64,000 nt of DNA from Alphaproteobacteria bacterium LSUCC0396. Its GTDB lineage: Bacteria > Pseudomonadota > Alphaproteobacteria > Puniceispirillales > Puniceispirillaceae. The stretch lies in the NCBI GenBank assembly GCA_041228345.1, contig CP166131.1, positions 1,915,001 to 1,979,000 of the forward strand, given 5' to 3'. A program made the position numbers and the translations under genes. Shown here piece by piece: positions 1 to 7,914 of the stretch. The notes beneath the pieces were generated by a model. That model did not search any database. It was not told the origin of the DNA and was given only the letters and a program-made list of their open reading frames with translations. Each line of letters starts with the position of its first letter. Positions within the stretch are counted from its first letter, which is position 1.

Positions 1-339
1 TATGCCAAGTGCGGCGGTTACCGGCATCTGCCGAAACATTTTGCGACTGCCATCTGTGCCAAAATGCTGTCCGGCCAAGCGGAATAGATAACCGGCAATG
101 CCAAGGCCGATAACGCCTTGAACAAACCATTGAAAAAATATCAGCTCTTTGACGAAATACAGCCAGCACATCAGATAAATTGTGGCTATGGCAATTGAAT
201 ATCCGAAAGCGCCACCTAGGCTCATGCCGGTACAGGCATGTTGGATCGGCGCAATCGGGACGCGGCGACCAATAGGCCGCAGCAAAAGGCTCATTGCAAT
301 AATAAATACCAGCCATATCAATCCACTTGTCCCCGTCAT
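1..339 (-). CDS. Unknown integral membrane protein (partial, runs off left edge)
   Basis: An open frame of 113 codons begins with ATG at 339 and is still open at base 1, so its C-terminus lies outside the window. It begins 11 bases after the stop of the ABC permease at 351, so it probably belongs to the same operon. The product is hydrophobic, with about three membrane segments (roughly residues 7-20, 40-62 and 68-86) separated by short basic loops (RPIGRR at 21-26). I do not recognise the family. It lacks the features of a DppC-type permease, which is what normally follows a DppB gene, so it is an extra component or an unrelated co-transcribed gene. The reality of the frame is supported by spacing and composition; function is unknown. 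Confidence 0.6.
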   Translation of the reverse strand, partial: MTGTSGLIWLVFIIAMSLLLRPIGRRVPIAPIQHACTGMSLGGAFGYSIAIATIYLMCWLYFVKELIFFQWFVQGVIGLGIAGYLFRLAGQHFGTDGSRKMFRQMPVTAALGI

Positions 340-350
340 TCTGCCGTCTC

Positions 351-1346
351 CTATTTTGGCATTCGCAAGCGTGGGTTTGATAAAATTGCCATGATATCGG
401 CGAGCAAATTTAGAAGAATGTAAGCTGAAGCAAAGACCATGCAGCAGGCCTGCACTACTGGGATATCCCGAATCTTGACACTATCAACAAAAAGTTGACC
501 GATGCCGGGATAGACAAACACCACCTCAACCACCACAACGCCTGTGATTAAATATGCCAAGTTCAAAGCAACCACATTGATGATTGGTGCCAACGCGTTG
601 GGTAAAGCATGCACAACAATTACCCTGAATGGGCTAAGTCCTTTTAATCTTGCCATTTCGATATAGGGAGATGCCAGTAAATTAATGATGGCGGCGCGGG
701 TCATGCGCATCATATGGGCTGTAACAACAAGTGTAAGTGTCAGCGCAGGCAATAAAGTTTTTTCAAGTCTCTCACCAAAGCTCATGCCATCAAAAATATT
801 AGACAGTGATGGCAGCAATGGGTTTAGGACGGCAAGAACGAGAATAAGAATATAGGCAACAAAAAATTCCGGGCTTGAAATTGATGTCAGGGTGCTGACA
901 TTCGCAACCCGATCAAACACTGAATGGCGGTATAATGCTGCAAGGATACCAATGATCAAAGATATCGGGATAGCAATTACTGCGGTGACGCTTGCCAGAA
1001 ACACTGTGTTGGCAAAACGTGGCGCCAGCTGTGTCGCGACACTGCCGTAATTAGAGCTACTATTTTCACCAACATAAGCACTAAAATTGGCTTGCGCAAA
1101 GCTGGTGCCAAAGTCACCCCTAGCTGCTCTGAGAAGCCAGTCAAAATAACGAGTGGCAATCGGTCGATCAAGACCAAGATCGGCGCGGATTGCGGCAACT
1201 GCTTCTGGCGTCGCGGCTTGGCCAAGCAGCGCTTGTGCAAAATCACCTGGCAACATGTTTACCGCCATGAAAATGATGATCGACACAAGGAATAGTGTCA
1301 GAACCCCTAGTCCGAGACGCTTTAATATAATCGATAGAATGCCCAT
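351..1346 (-). CDS. ABC transporter permease, DppB/OppB family
   Basis: 331-residue inner-membrane permease of the peptide/nickel-type ABC importers. The N-terminus has the usual first membrane helix followed by the family signature MLPGDFAQALLG (residues 31-42) and the LGLDRP stretch (57-62). About five further helices follow, with the cytoplasmic EAA loop near residues 229-255 (EMARLKGLSPFRVIVVHALP), which docks on the ATPase. It lies downstream of the solute-binding gene at 1479-3026 and should form the membrane channel with a second permease and ATPases beyond the left edge. The substrate cannot be read from the sequence; short peptides or other small amine compounds are typical of the family. 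Confidence 0.92.
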   Translation of the reverse strand: MGILSIILKRLGLGVLTLFLVSIIIFMAVNMLPGDFAQALLGQAATPEAVAAIRADLGLDRPIATRYFDWLLRAARGDFGTSFAQANFSAYVGENSSSNYGSVATQLAPRFANTVFLASVTAVIAIPISLIIGILAALYRHSVFDRVANVSTLTSISSPEFFVAYILILVLAVLNPLLPSLSNIFDGMSFGERLEKTLLPALTLTLVVTAHMMRMTRAAIINLLASPYIEMARLKGLSPFRVIVVHALPNALAPIINVVALNLAYLITGVVVVEVVFVYPGIGQLFVDSVKIRDIPVVQACCMVFASAYILLNLLADIMAILSNPRLRMPK

Positions 1347-1422
1347 GCGACCTAGTTTGTTTGATTGGACTGCGATATCAGCTATCCAAGATCAGGTTGA
1401 AGTCAAGCAACGTAGTATGTGG

Positions 1423-1458
1423 CGGTTTCACACAAATTAGAGAACCTGCGTGAAACCG
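1423..1458 (-). other. Intercistronic stem-loop between solute-binding protein and permease genes
   Basis: Inverted repeat CGGTTTCAC (1423-1431) and GTGAAACCG (1450-1458): a perfect 9-bp stem with an 18-base loop in the 132-base gap between the solute-binding gene and the permease gene. On the transcribed minus strand there is no U-run after the stem, so it does not look like a complete terminator; the A-rich side lies 5' of it. On the plus strand a T-run follows, so it could also stop antisense transcription. The position fits a 3' stabiliser that lets the binding protein be made in excess of the permease. Confidence 0.5.
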
Positions 1459-1478
1459 TTTGTTTTTTTGCTAATCGA

Positions 1479-3026
1479 CTAGGCGAACCACCAACGCTTA
1501 GAAATTCGTGAATTATCCAGCATCCACAAATTACCAACTTTCGGCCCATGAGCCAGCTTTGTTGAGGCAGCGTCCAGATAGTTCTGATACATCGGAATTA
1601 TTGTACCGCCCTCTTGAGAACACAGTGACTGCATTTCGGTGTAAATATCGCGACGCTTAGCGCTATCAAGTTCTGACCTGCCTTGTTTCAAAAGTGATTG
1701 GAACCTCTCATTTTCCCAACCGGCTTCGTTCCACGGCTGGCCACTTTCATACGCGGTCTGGAACATCCAGTCTTCGGTAGCTCGTCCTGACCAATACGAC
1801 GCGCACCAAGGCTTTTTCATCCAAACATTCGACCAATACCCATCGGCTGGTTCCTGAATAACATTGATGGTAATTCCACATTTTGCGGCTGAGTTAGAAT
1901 AGAGTTGTCCGGCATCTGTCGCACCGGCGAATGCGCCCTCTGATACATGCAGGTCAAGCTTTAGATTACCCAAGCCAGCCTTATTCATATGGAATTTTGC
2001 CTTGTCAGGGTCATACTGGATTTGCGGGAGGTTGCCGGCATAATACTGATTTGCTGGACCGATCGGATGGTCATTGCCGATCGCTCCATGACCTAGCAAA
2101 ATTTTATCAACCATTTCCTGCCGGTTAACCGCATGTTTTAACGCTTGCCTGACATGCACATTGTTGAAAGGCTCCATCTTGCACAGCATTGGGAAGACAT
2201 TGTGCATATTTCCGGTGACTTCAATGATTTCAACATTTGGGTTTGCCTTCATTAAAGGAACCGTTTTGAAATCAACACGGTTAACGGCATCAACCTGACC
2301 GGTCATCATTGCGTTCATCCGTGCAGAGGCATCGGCAATTGCAATAGCTTCAACCTCGGCAAAATAGCCAACTGTATCAGCGCGATAATGGTCTTCAAAT
2401 TTCTTCACCAAAGTCCGAACACCTGGTTCAAATGAAACCACCTGATATGGGCCGGTACCGATACCTTTGCTGATAGCTTCGGCAATCATACCTGCTGGGA
2501 AGATACAGATGTGGTAATCAGAAACTAGATAAGGGAAATCAGCACTGCCAGATTTCAGGGTAAATTGTACCTGTGTGTCACTAAGCTTTTTCATCTCATC
2601 CACCGACGATACGATTGGCTTGGCTGCTGATTTAGCACCTTCTTCCACATGCATTTTCATTGATTCGATAACGTCATCGGCGCCAAAGCTCTTGCCGTTA
2701 TGGAATTTTACGCCTTTACGCAAATTAAATGTCCAGACTTTGGCATCTGGTGTGGCTTCCCAGCTTTCTGCTAGTTCGCCTCTAAGGCTGCCATCAGAAG
2801 CCACTTCCGTCAGGGTCTCAAATACACAACCAGCGCCCATGTTAATCATATAGTTATCAGAATGGGTTCGGCTATCCCACGTGTCTGATGTATTGGCACC
2901 AGCAAGCCCTAGCCGCAAACGGCCACCATGCTTTGGCGCCGCCCAGGCTGGCATTCCCATCGTTGAAAGCAGGCCAGCCGCAGCTGACGTTTGCAACAAT
3001 GTTCTTCTTGAAAATTGATTAGTCAT
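1479..3026 (-). CDS. ABC transporter solute-binding protein, family 5 (DppA/OppA type), Tat-exported
   Basis: About 515-residue periplasmic binding protein for the adjacent peptide-type ABC permease. The N-terminus has a twin-arginine motif (SRRTLLQ) followed by a hydrophobic stretch and a PAWA cleavage region, so export by Tat in folded form is likely. The SBP_bac_5 fold is indicated by GGRLRLGLAGANTSDTWDSR near the mature N-terminus, WTFNLRKGVKFHNGKSFGADDV around residue 100 and the later NNVHVRQALKHAVNRQEMV helix. A longer frame reaches 3041, but a strong GGAGGA at 3031-3036 sits just before the ATG at 3026, which I take as the start. The ligand is not predictable from sequence. Confidence 0.9.
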   Translation of the reverse strand: MTNQFSRRTLLQTSAAAGLLSTMGMPAWAAPKHGGRLRLGLAGANTSDTWDSRTHSDNYMINMGAGCVFETLTEVASDGSLRGELAESWEATPDAKVWTFNLRKGVKFHNGKSFGADDVIESMKMHVEEGAKSAAKPIVSSVDEMKKLSDTQVQFTLKSGSADFPYLVSDYHICIFPAGMIAEAISKGIGTGPYQVVSFEPGVRTLVKKFEDHYRADTVGYFAEVEAIAIADASARMNAMMTGQVDAVNRVDFKTVPLMKANPNVEIIEVTGNMHNVFPMLCKMEPFNNVHVRQALKHAVNRQEMVDKILLGHGAIGNDHPIGPANQYYAGNLPQIQYDPDKAKFHMNKAGLGNLKLDLHVSEGAFAGATDAGQLYSNSAAKCGITINVIQEPADGYWSNVWMKKPWCASYWSGRATEDWMFQTAYESGQPWNEAGWENERFQSLLKQGRSELDSAKRRDIYTEMQSLCSQEGGTIIPMYQNYLDAASTKLAHGPKVGNLWMLDNSRISKRWWFA

Positions 3027-3030
3027 TTTT

Positions 3031-3036
3031 TCCTCC
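3031..3036 (-). promoter_or_regulatory. Shine-Dalgarno site deciding the solute-binding protein start
   Basis: GGAGGA on the minus strand, 4 bases before the ATG at 3026. It lies inside the five codons of the longer possible frame (ATG at 3041), which therefore is unlikely to be the true start. Confidence 0.7.
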
Positions 3037-3302
3037 GACAAAAAAGATTAAGAAGTGGCATCCGACTGACCGCGCTTCGACTTCCGAATGCTTAAAGGTG
3101 CCATTCCCCCTTATGTTTTAACCATAGCGTAAAAGGAGAATTGGGTCTTTGACAAGCATTTTGGCGTTAGCTAGATTTTAGATTTAGTAGCTAGTTGATC
3201 GTTATTTTATGCGGCAAATCATATTTTCTTTCACCATATGACACTTTTTTCTGGTTCTGAAAAATTGGTAATAACAGCTCAATCACTGAGATATATTCAT
3301 CG

Positions 3303-4427
3303 TTAATACTGTGAATGGTGCCTAACCAGACCATGTGTTTTCAAACTACTTAAATAGTCCTCACGATTTATATAGGCGCCTGCCATTTTTCGTTTTCCCT
3401 GAAAAGCGCCCCGGCCATGTAGGATCCGCCAATTATCAAAAACTATCATTTCGCCGGGCTTTAGTTGATACCGCCATTGATAGTTTGAGCTGTTAAATCG
3501 GCCATCCAGATAACGGATCCCGGCATAGAGCTGGGTCATCTGTGATTCGGGAAGTCGTATCGTTGCCCGGTCATAATTGTTAAAGGTTAACTGAAGGAGC
3601 CGTCCCTCATGGTCATGTCGTAGGATTGGTCGGCGTGCCTGCAAATTTGAACCATCCCCTTTGTAAATGCCAGTAACCTCAATCTGGCCAAGTGCGGCAT
3701 ATAAAATCGGGTCATCTTGTTGAAGCTGGTGAGCCACTCTAAAACCGTCAACCATGACAGACTCACCGCCAGTTGCGTCATACTCCATACAAAGAAGTAT
3801 TTGCAGCCCAGGTGCGTCTAAACTGTAAGTCGAGTCGGTATGTGGTCGCAGTTCCTTTGGCGTATACGCGCTATCTGCCATGGTTTCATTCGCTTCAAAC
3901 TCCCACAACCCACCAAAAATAGTCTCGCGAATATAGCCAATATTATTTGCAAACTTGGCCACAGACGTCTGTTCGCATGGACAGTGTTTCACAAGCACAA
4001 ATCCATAATCGGCAATCTTTTTTAGAGCGTCTGAGGTGCCTGATCGAGTTAACGCCTGATCATACTCAATTGAAACAAGATCACTGGTTATGTTATGCGC
4101 ATCCCAGAGCATGGGCACCGGTACATCAATTTCATCCATCGGCTTAAAGTAAGCTGCAAGAAATCCGCTATCATAGTCCGCGAAATTTTCAAGGTCGGGC
4201 CATTTGATGCAAATGAATTGGCCGTCCTCTTTTAGTTCTACCTGTTCTGGGGAGATATTGGCAGGCACTTTCGCTGTGAATAATTCACGTTGGTGACTTT
4301 GACTGTCAAAGCTTACGGGGTCGCGTGCGTTATCACGCAACCAAAAATAAGAAAAATCAGAAGACTGTCCGTTTTGCAACACAACCTTCAAAGAGCTAGA
4401 ATCAAGTCGAAAAGCGCTGATTTTCAT
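3303..4427 (-). CDS. Gamma-butyrobetaine-hydroxylase-like Fe(II)/2-oxoglutarate dioxygenase
   Basis: 374-residue protein with the two-domain layout of gamma-butyrobetaine/trimethyllysine dioxygenases: an N-terminal DUF971-type domain (about residues 1-95, with FWLRDNARDP at 28-37) and a C-terminal TauD/TfdA double-stranded beta-helix. Iron ligands are visible as H196-x-D198 (RPHTDSTYS) and the distal H337 (ILHGRG); the 2-oxoglutarate-binding arginine is probably in the following KRKMAG stretch. The family hydroxylates quaternary amine substrates in carnitine metabolism. Unusually, the zinc-binding cysteines that follow WLRDN in the characterised animal enzyme are absent here. The gene stands between two unrelated transport genes, so the substrate is open. 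Confidence 0.82.
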   Translation of the reverse strand: MKISAFRLDSSSLKVVLQNGQSSDFSYFWLRDNARDPVSFDSQSHQRELFTAKVPANISPEQVELKEDGQFICIKWPDLENFADYDSGFLAAYFKPMDEIDVPVPMLWDAHNITSDLVSIEYDQALTRSGTSDALKKIADYGFVLVKHCPCEQTSVAKFANNIGYIRETIFGGLWEFEANETMADSAYTPKELRPHTDSTYSLDAPGLQILLCMEYDATGGESVMVDGFRVAHQLQQDDPILYAALGQIEVTGIYKGDGSNLQARRPILRHDHEGRLLQLTFNNYDRATIRLPESQMTQLYAGIRYLDGRFNSSNYQWRYQLKPGEMIVFDNWRILHGRGAFQGKRKMAGAYINREDYLSSLKTHGLVRHHSQY

Positions 4428-4481
4428 CTGTGTGTCCCCTCGATATAATTTATAACTGAAATCTCCTTCGCTCTCTTTCTT

Positions 4482-5678
4482 TCAATTAGATGACTTTCTT
4501 TCAATCACAAAGCTAACAATTGCTCCAAAAACAAGGCCCCAAAAAGGCGAGCCAATATTTAGCATTGGAACTTCACCTAATGTGACTAAAAATGCAATTA
4601 GCCCCCCCATTGGGTGACTTGAGCTAAATGCACCAGAGAAAGCGGCTTGAAGTGTTTTCAATAGGGCTAGGCCGGCAAGAGTGGCAAGAAATGCTGGTGG
4701 AGCTGCAATCAGAATGTTTGTTACTGTTGGAGCAGTGAGACCAAATAAGATTGCAAAAACTCCCAAAAATACAGCAGAAATCCAATGCGCATCTGGCCTA
4801 TTGCTTGATACAAGGATAGCATTCACCGGGCCCGTTAAGCAGGTTGAGATGCCACCATAAATTGCTGTGAATAGGGACATAAATCCACAGTAAGAAGTGA
4901 TTGTATTAACTGGCGGGTTGTGACCAACATTTTTAAGTACAACAATGCCCTGAGCATTTTGAGCCGCAATAACTGTTACAGCAAGAGGCACGACTAGTTC
5001 TAGAGTTGCTGACAGTGAGAATTCAGGAAGGTAAGTTTTTGGTGTAACAATAAAGGCGGTTAACGGGAATTCACCAGTCTCGAAACCTTGCCGCTCAAAA
5101 ATTATTATGACTCCAACTATCAGCGCATAAATCAGTGGTGGAAGTAAAAGAGGCATTCGATTAAGTGCGATAACTGCAACGAAGGTCAATGACATTGCCG
5201 AGACAAGAAAAAAGTCGGCTTCAAACGCTCTAACCCAGTCAAGTCCGAAACTCACAAATACACCGGCGACCATGCCCATTACGATTGGCATCGGAAGCCA
5301 GTCCATAATTTTTTTGACCCAACCAGTCAAACCAAGACACAGCAGTAAAGCGCCTGTAAGGATGTATGCTCCAATAACTTCTTCAAAGGAAATAGAGTTC
5401 AATGCAGTGCCAACTAATATTGCACCAGGTATGGTCCAAAGAAAGACGAGTGGCTGCCTGTAACTCACAGACATTGCAATGCTTAAGAAGCCATTAAAGA
5501 CAAATACGGCAAAAATCCAAGAGCCAATGTCACTCTCACTCAGGCCAGAACCGAGAGATACGCTTATGATTATCGCTACAGGTGCGGATGCTGCAAAAAG
5601 AAAAGCAACAAAAGCATTCAAAAATTCATTGAGCAAAACGCTGATGGAATTTCTTTGGCTCAATGGTTTTTGCTTCAC
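4482..5678 (-). CDS. benE: Benzoate/H+ symporter, BenE family
   Basis: 398-residue hydrophobic protein with about 11-12 membrane segments and the BenE-type repeat PMPIVMGMVAGVFVSFGLDWV in the middle, plus GPVNAILVSSN and an ending of PFWGLVFGAIVSF. BenE proteins import benzoate-like carboxylates by proton symport across the inner membrane. No aromatic-degradation genes adjoin it, so the actual substrate may be another small carboxylate. The start ATG at 5678 opens straight into the first helix region. A sampled stretch (5101-5160) has 23 G+C in 60, clearly poorer than most of the window, which hints at acquisition by transfer. Confidence 0.82.
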   Translation of the reverse strand: MKQKPLSQRNSISVLLNEFLNAFVAFLFAASAPVAIIISVSLGSGLSESDIGSWIFAVFVFNGFLSIAMSVSYRQPLVFLWTIPGAILVGTALNSISFEEVIGAYILTGALLLCLGLTGWVKKIMDWLPMPIVMGMVAGVFVSFGLDWVRAFEADFFLVSAMSLTFVAVIALNRMPLLLPPLIYALIVGVIIIFERQGFETGEFPLTAFIVTPKTYLPEFSLSATLELVVPLAVTVIAAQNAQGIVVLKNVGHNPPVNTITSYCGFMSLFTAIYGGISTCLTGPVNAILVSSNRPDAHWISAVFLGVFAILFGLTAPTVTNILIAAPPAFLATLAGLALLKTLQAAFSGAFSSSHPMGGLIAFLVTLGEVPMLNIGSPFWGLVFGAIVSFVIERKSSN

Positions 5679-5799
5679 AGAATCAAACTTTCCAGCATTA
5701 GAAGATATTTAAAATGACGCCGTCGATTAACAAGTCTCATTCAGAAACTGTTTTGTTCAAAATTCGTTGGCACAAATAAGTCTGTATTTGAGTTGAAGT

Positions 5800-6090
5800 T
5801 TAATCCAAGCCCTCGATTACTCGGACATCTCGCTCAACATCCCCCAGAAGTGCGAATGCTGCCTTATACGCATCACTGGTGAAGGCCGCGCGGGCCAAAT
5901 CAGTGCTATCGAATTCTGCTATTACAGTTCGTTGCTCAATACCATTTTCAAACGTAGCCACCGGCATCCCCCTAGCTATAAATTTAGCACCGGCATTTTT
6001 CATAGCCTCTAGGGCTTTTGGCGCATAGTTGCTGAGATTTTTCTCATTTGGGGCTTCTCTGTAGGAAACCACTATGTATCCTTTTGGCAT
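5800..6090 (-). CDS. DUF1330 domain protein
   Basis: 96-residue protein matching the DUF1330 layout of the ferredoxin-like dimeric alpha/beta-barrel superfamily: an opening strand KGYIVVSYRE, a central KFIARGMPVATFENG, then a strand with the RTVIAEFDS type motif and AAFTSDAYKAAFAL. The biochemical role of DUF1330 proteins is not established. A strong AAGGAGG lies 5-6 bases before the ATG. The hairpin element at 6118-6164 lies just upstream, so transcription from the oxidoreductase gene at 6283 should be reduced or stopped before it. Confidence 0.85.
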   Translation of the reverse strand: MPKGYIVVSYREAPNEKNLSNYAPKALEAMKNAGAKFIARGMPVATFENGIEQRTVIAEFDSTDLARAAFTSDAYKAAFALLGDVERDVRVIEGLD

Positions 6091-6117
6091 TCTTACCTCC
6101 TTTTTCTGTTAAAATGG

Positions 6118-6164
6118 TGCCACAAAAAAAGGCCAGCGCAAAGGCTAGCCGTGAGTGAAGCGCC
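6118..6164 (-). terminator. Rho-independent terminator-type hairpin, copy A of a two-copy element
   Basis: Read on the minus strand: stem GGCTAGC (6150-6144), loop of 6, stem GCTGGCC (6137-6131, one G-U pair), then seven T (6130-6124). It lies 118 bases after the stop of the oxidoreductase gene at 6283 and 28 bases before the DUF1330 start. The 47-base block including TGCCACAAAA on the outer side and the GTGAGTGA side reappears with about six mismatches and a 2-base gap at 7417-7461. Confidence 0.75.
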
Positions 6165-6282
6165 ACAGTCATAGCAAGCCTTCCAATAACCAAACGACGG
6201 GACAGCTAATCCTATAAGAGTGGTATTATTTCTCATTGTAGAGATTTACAAACCCGCTTCTAGAAGAAGCCATGGCGCGCCA

Positions 6283-7245
6283 TTAAAGTGTGTGCGCAAG
6301 TATGCCCTCCACAAGTTTTTGTACGCGAAAAGCCTCATCCATAGTTGCAAGTTGATTAGGTTTGCCCGAGAAATGAAGTGCCAAATTGTTGAGTTGTGCT
6401 CTAAGAATCTCGGCTCGCGGGTCTTTGGGTGGTTCGCGCAAGGCAATGAAATCGCCGCCGCCACTGACTGCATCTTTATGAAAATCAACAATGCGGCGGC
6501 TCGTTTTGGTTCCTTTGACGGTAAATTCCTGTCTGTCTGGTTGAGTGCCACCCACGGTCGCCAAGATAGAAACAGCTTGCCCTGTTTCCGATTCAAGCCT
6601 TGCCAGGACACCAGTTTCACACAAAGACGGGTCATCGGGGTATGTCGTCGTCGCAAAAACAAGCGATAAGGGCCCCAAGACCCTTTGGGTGAAAAAGAGA
6701 AAATGGGAAATCACTTCGCGGGTCATGCCACCCTCAGCACGAAACCGCAACCAATCTGCGCCTTTTTGCCATTCACGAGGCCAATTAGGGTAGGTCACAA
6801 CAATATCGACACCAACCAATTCACCCATCTCTCCTTTTGCGTTTGCCTCCAACAACTCCGATAAGGCTACGCCTGATGCCTGGGTAAAATTGACAGCCAC
6901 CGGAACAGTAAAGGCGTTTAGGCGGTCAAACAACCTCTGGCTCTCTTCAAGGTTGATGCCAAAGGGTTTTTCAAGAAACAGGGCTTTCCCTGCTGCTGCC
7001 GCTTCAAGGGCATACGCTTCCCGGGAGGCCGGTGGACATGCCAGATAAACGAGGTCTGCGTTTTTTATGGCATGGCTCGCACTTTCCATGATTTGAGATT
7101 GGGAGTCTAAAGAGATGGCTTGTTTGCAAGCAGATTGTTTTGGGTCCCATAAATAATCTGGCTCGAATTCTGGATGAAGACGCATGTGGGTAAGCATCCG
7201 CTGTCCCATTATACCCAACCCAATGATGGCTACTTTGATAGTCAT
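6283..7245 (-). CDS. Gfo/Idh/MocA family NAD(P)-dependent oxidoreductase
   Basis: About 320-residue soluble dehydrogenase. The N-terminal Rossmann fold is plain (IKVAIIGLGIMGQRM with GxGxxG), followed by the family motif EKPFGINLEES near residue 100, where the lysine is the usual catalytic residue, and a C-terminal alpha/beta domain containing GGMTREVISHFLF. These enzymes oxidise or reduce sugars, inositols and related polyols; the substrate here is unknown. The ATG at 7245 overlaps the stop of the small upstream gene in an ATGA arrangement, which fixes the start better than the longer frame to 7281 and implies translational coupling. Confidence 0.87.
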   Translation of the reverse strand: MTIKVAIIGLGIMGQRMLTHMRLHPEFEPDYLWDPKQSACKQAISLDSQSQIMESASHAIKNADLVYLACPPASREAYALEAAAAGKALFLEKPFGINLEESQRLFDRLNAFTVPVAVNFTQASGVALSELLEANAKGEMGELVGVDIVVTYPNWPREWQKGADWLRFRAEGGMTREVISHFLFFTQRVLGPLSLVFATTTYPDDPSLCETGVLARLESETGQAVSILATVGGTQPDRQEFTVKGTKTSRRIVDFHKDAVSGGGDFIALREPPKDPRAEILRAQLNNLALHFSGKPNQLATMDEAFRVQKLVEGILAHTL

Positions 7246-7406
7246 TTGTTTAGCTCTTCCAGTTCCTGTCTTGCCTGCCACATATCAACACAAGGCTGGC
7301 AACGACCCGTAGCTGGGCGAATAGCTCTGTACGCAGGATGCTTCTTGCACCCGTCGACGAGAATGCTCAGCAACTTAACCTGCTTTTCTAAATTGTCAGT
7401 TTTCAT
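7242..7406 (-). CDS. Small CxxH/CxxC protein, likely metal-binding
   Basis: 54-residue protein whose reality is supported by its ATGA overlap with the oxidoreductase gene and by an ordered cysteine/histidine pattern: C20-x2-H23 (CKKHPAYRAIRP) and C36-x2-C39 (CQPCVDMW). Such a four-ligand set in a short protein usually binds one zinc. I recall similar short, basic proteins with a HPxYR...C..C..LW pattern in proteobacterial and phage-like genomes, but I cannot assign a function. The ATG at 7406 is preceded by little Shine-Dalgarno sequence; a TTG six codons upstream would also be in frame. It could be a regulator of the coupled enzyme. Confidence 0.6.
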   Translation of the reverse strand: MKTDNLEKQVKLLSILVDGCKKHPAYRAIRPATGRCQPCVDMWQARQELEELNK

Positions 7407-7416
7407 CCTAAAACTT

Positions 7417-7461
7417 TGCCACAAAACAAGACCAGCGCAAATACTGGCCGTCAGTGACGCC
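7417..7461 (-). terminator. Terminator-type hairpin, copy B of a two-copy element
   Basis: Minus strand: stem GGCCAG (7449-7444), loop, CTGGTC (7435-7430, one G-U pair), then TTGTTTTGT. It shares about 85% of positions with copy A at 6118-6164 by my alignment. Unlike copy A it has no minus-strand gene close upstream: the cupin gene at 7626 is on the plus strand. It therefore probably ends a short RNA starting within 7460-7620, or acts as an attenuator in the leader of the small gene that starts 11 bases later. Both copies have AGCTAAT (plus strand) a few tens of bases upstream on the transcribed side. Confidence 0.55.
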
Positions 7462-7625
7462 TATGCTCTCACTGAGCTAATACAGTGGGTATGGTGGTCT
7501 AGGGTCAGGAGAGGAGAGCCAATCACCCTTTATCTTCCGTCACCTAGGATGCGTAGGTTGTTTGAAGAGTCGCTTTTGAGTTAGAGTTTTCGTTAGTGCC
7601 GTCGATATTTTAAGGAGGCGAAGCC

Positions 7626-7913
7626 GTGATGCGTGAAAAAGCGAAACCAACCGTTCAAATTGATGACGGCAAAGTGAAAGTGACCCGATGGGATTTTTCA
7701 CCAGGAGCGGAAACAGGGTGGCATAGGCACGAGATGGATTATGTTGTCGTACCTTTAACTGATGGCGCTTTGACGGCAGAAATGCCAGACGGCTCTGTTA
7801 TTGAGAACAAATTGACTGTGGGGGCAAGCTACGTTCGTCCAGTAGGTGTTGAACACAACATCATTAACAACAACGATGGGCCGTATAGCTTCATTGAAGT
7901 CGAATTGAAGTAA
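7626..7913 (+). CDS. Small cupin-domain protein
   Basis: 95-residue single-domain cupin. Cupin motif 1 is visible as GAETGWHRHEMDYVVVPLTDG (G..WHRHE at about residues 29-36) and motif 2 as the PVGVEHNIIN part near residue 75, giving the usual histidine/glutamate metal ligands. Small cupins of this type include enzymes and sensors of small polar ligands, and none can be singled out. An AAGGAGG at 7612-7618 precedes both the GTG at 7626 and the ATG at 7629; the two starts differ by one residue. It is divergent from the small metal-binding gene and convergent with the dehalogenase-like gene. Confidence 0.85.
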   Translation: MMREKAKPTVQIDDGKVKVTRWDFSPGAETGWHRHEMDYVVVPLTDGALTAEMPDGSVIENKLTVGASYVRPVGVEHNIINNNDGPYSFIEVELK

Positions 7914-7914
7914 C

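Noticed and set aside
1423-1458. Terminator for the solute-binding gene
   Set aside because: The T-run is on the wrong side for the minus strand, so I call it an intercistronic stem rather than a terminator.
6246-6669. Long frames on both strands near 6.2-6.7 kb
   Set aside because: They overlap the 3' half of the Gfo/Idh/MocA gene in other frames and show no domain pattern.
7464-7480. tRNA D-arm-like sequence TTAGCTCAGTGAGAGCA on the minus strand
   Set aside because: The GCTC/GAGC stem looks like a D-arm, but there is no acceptor stem, anticodon arm or T-arm (no GGTTCGAATCC-type sequence) at the right spacing. It is more likely part of the leader or small RNA ahead of hairpin copy B.
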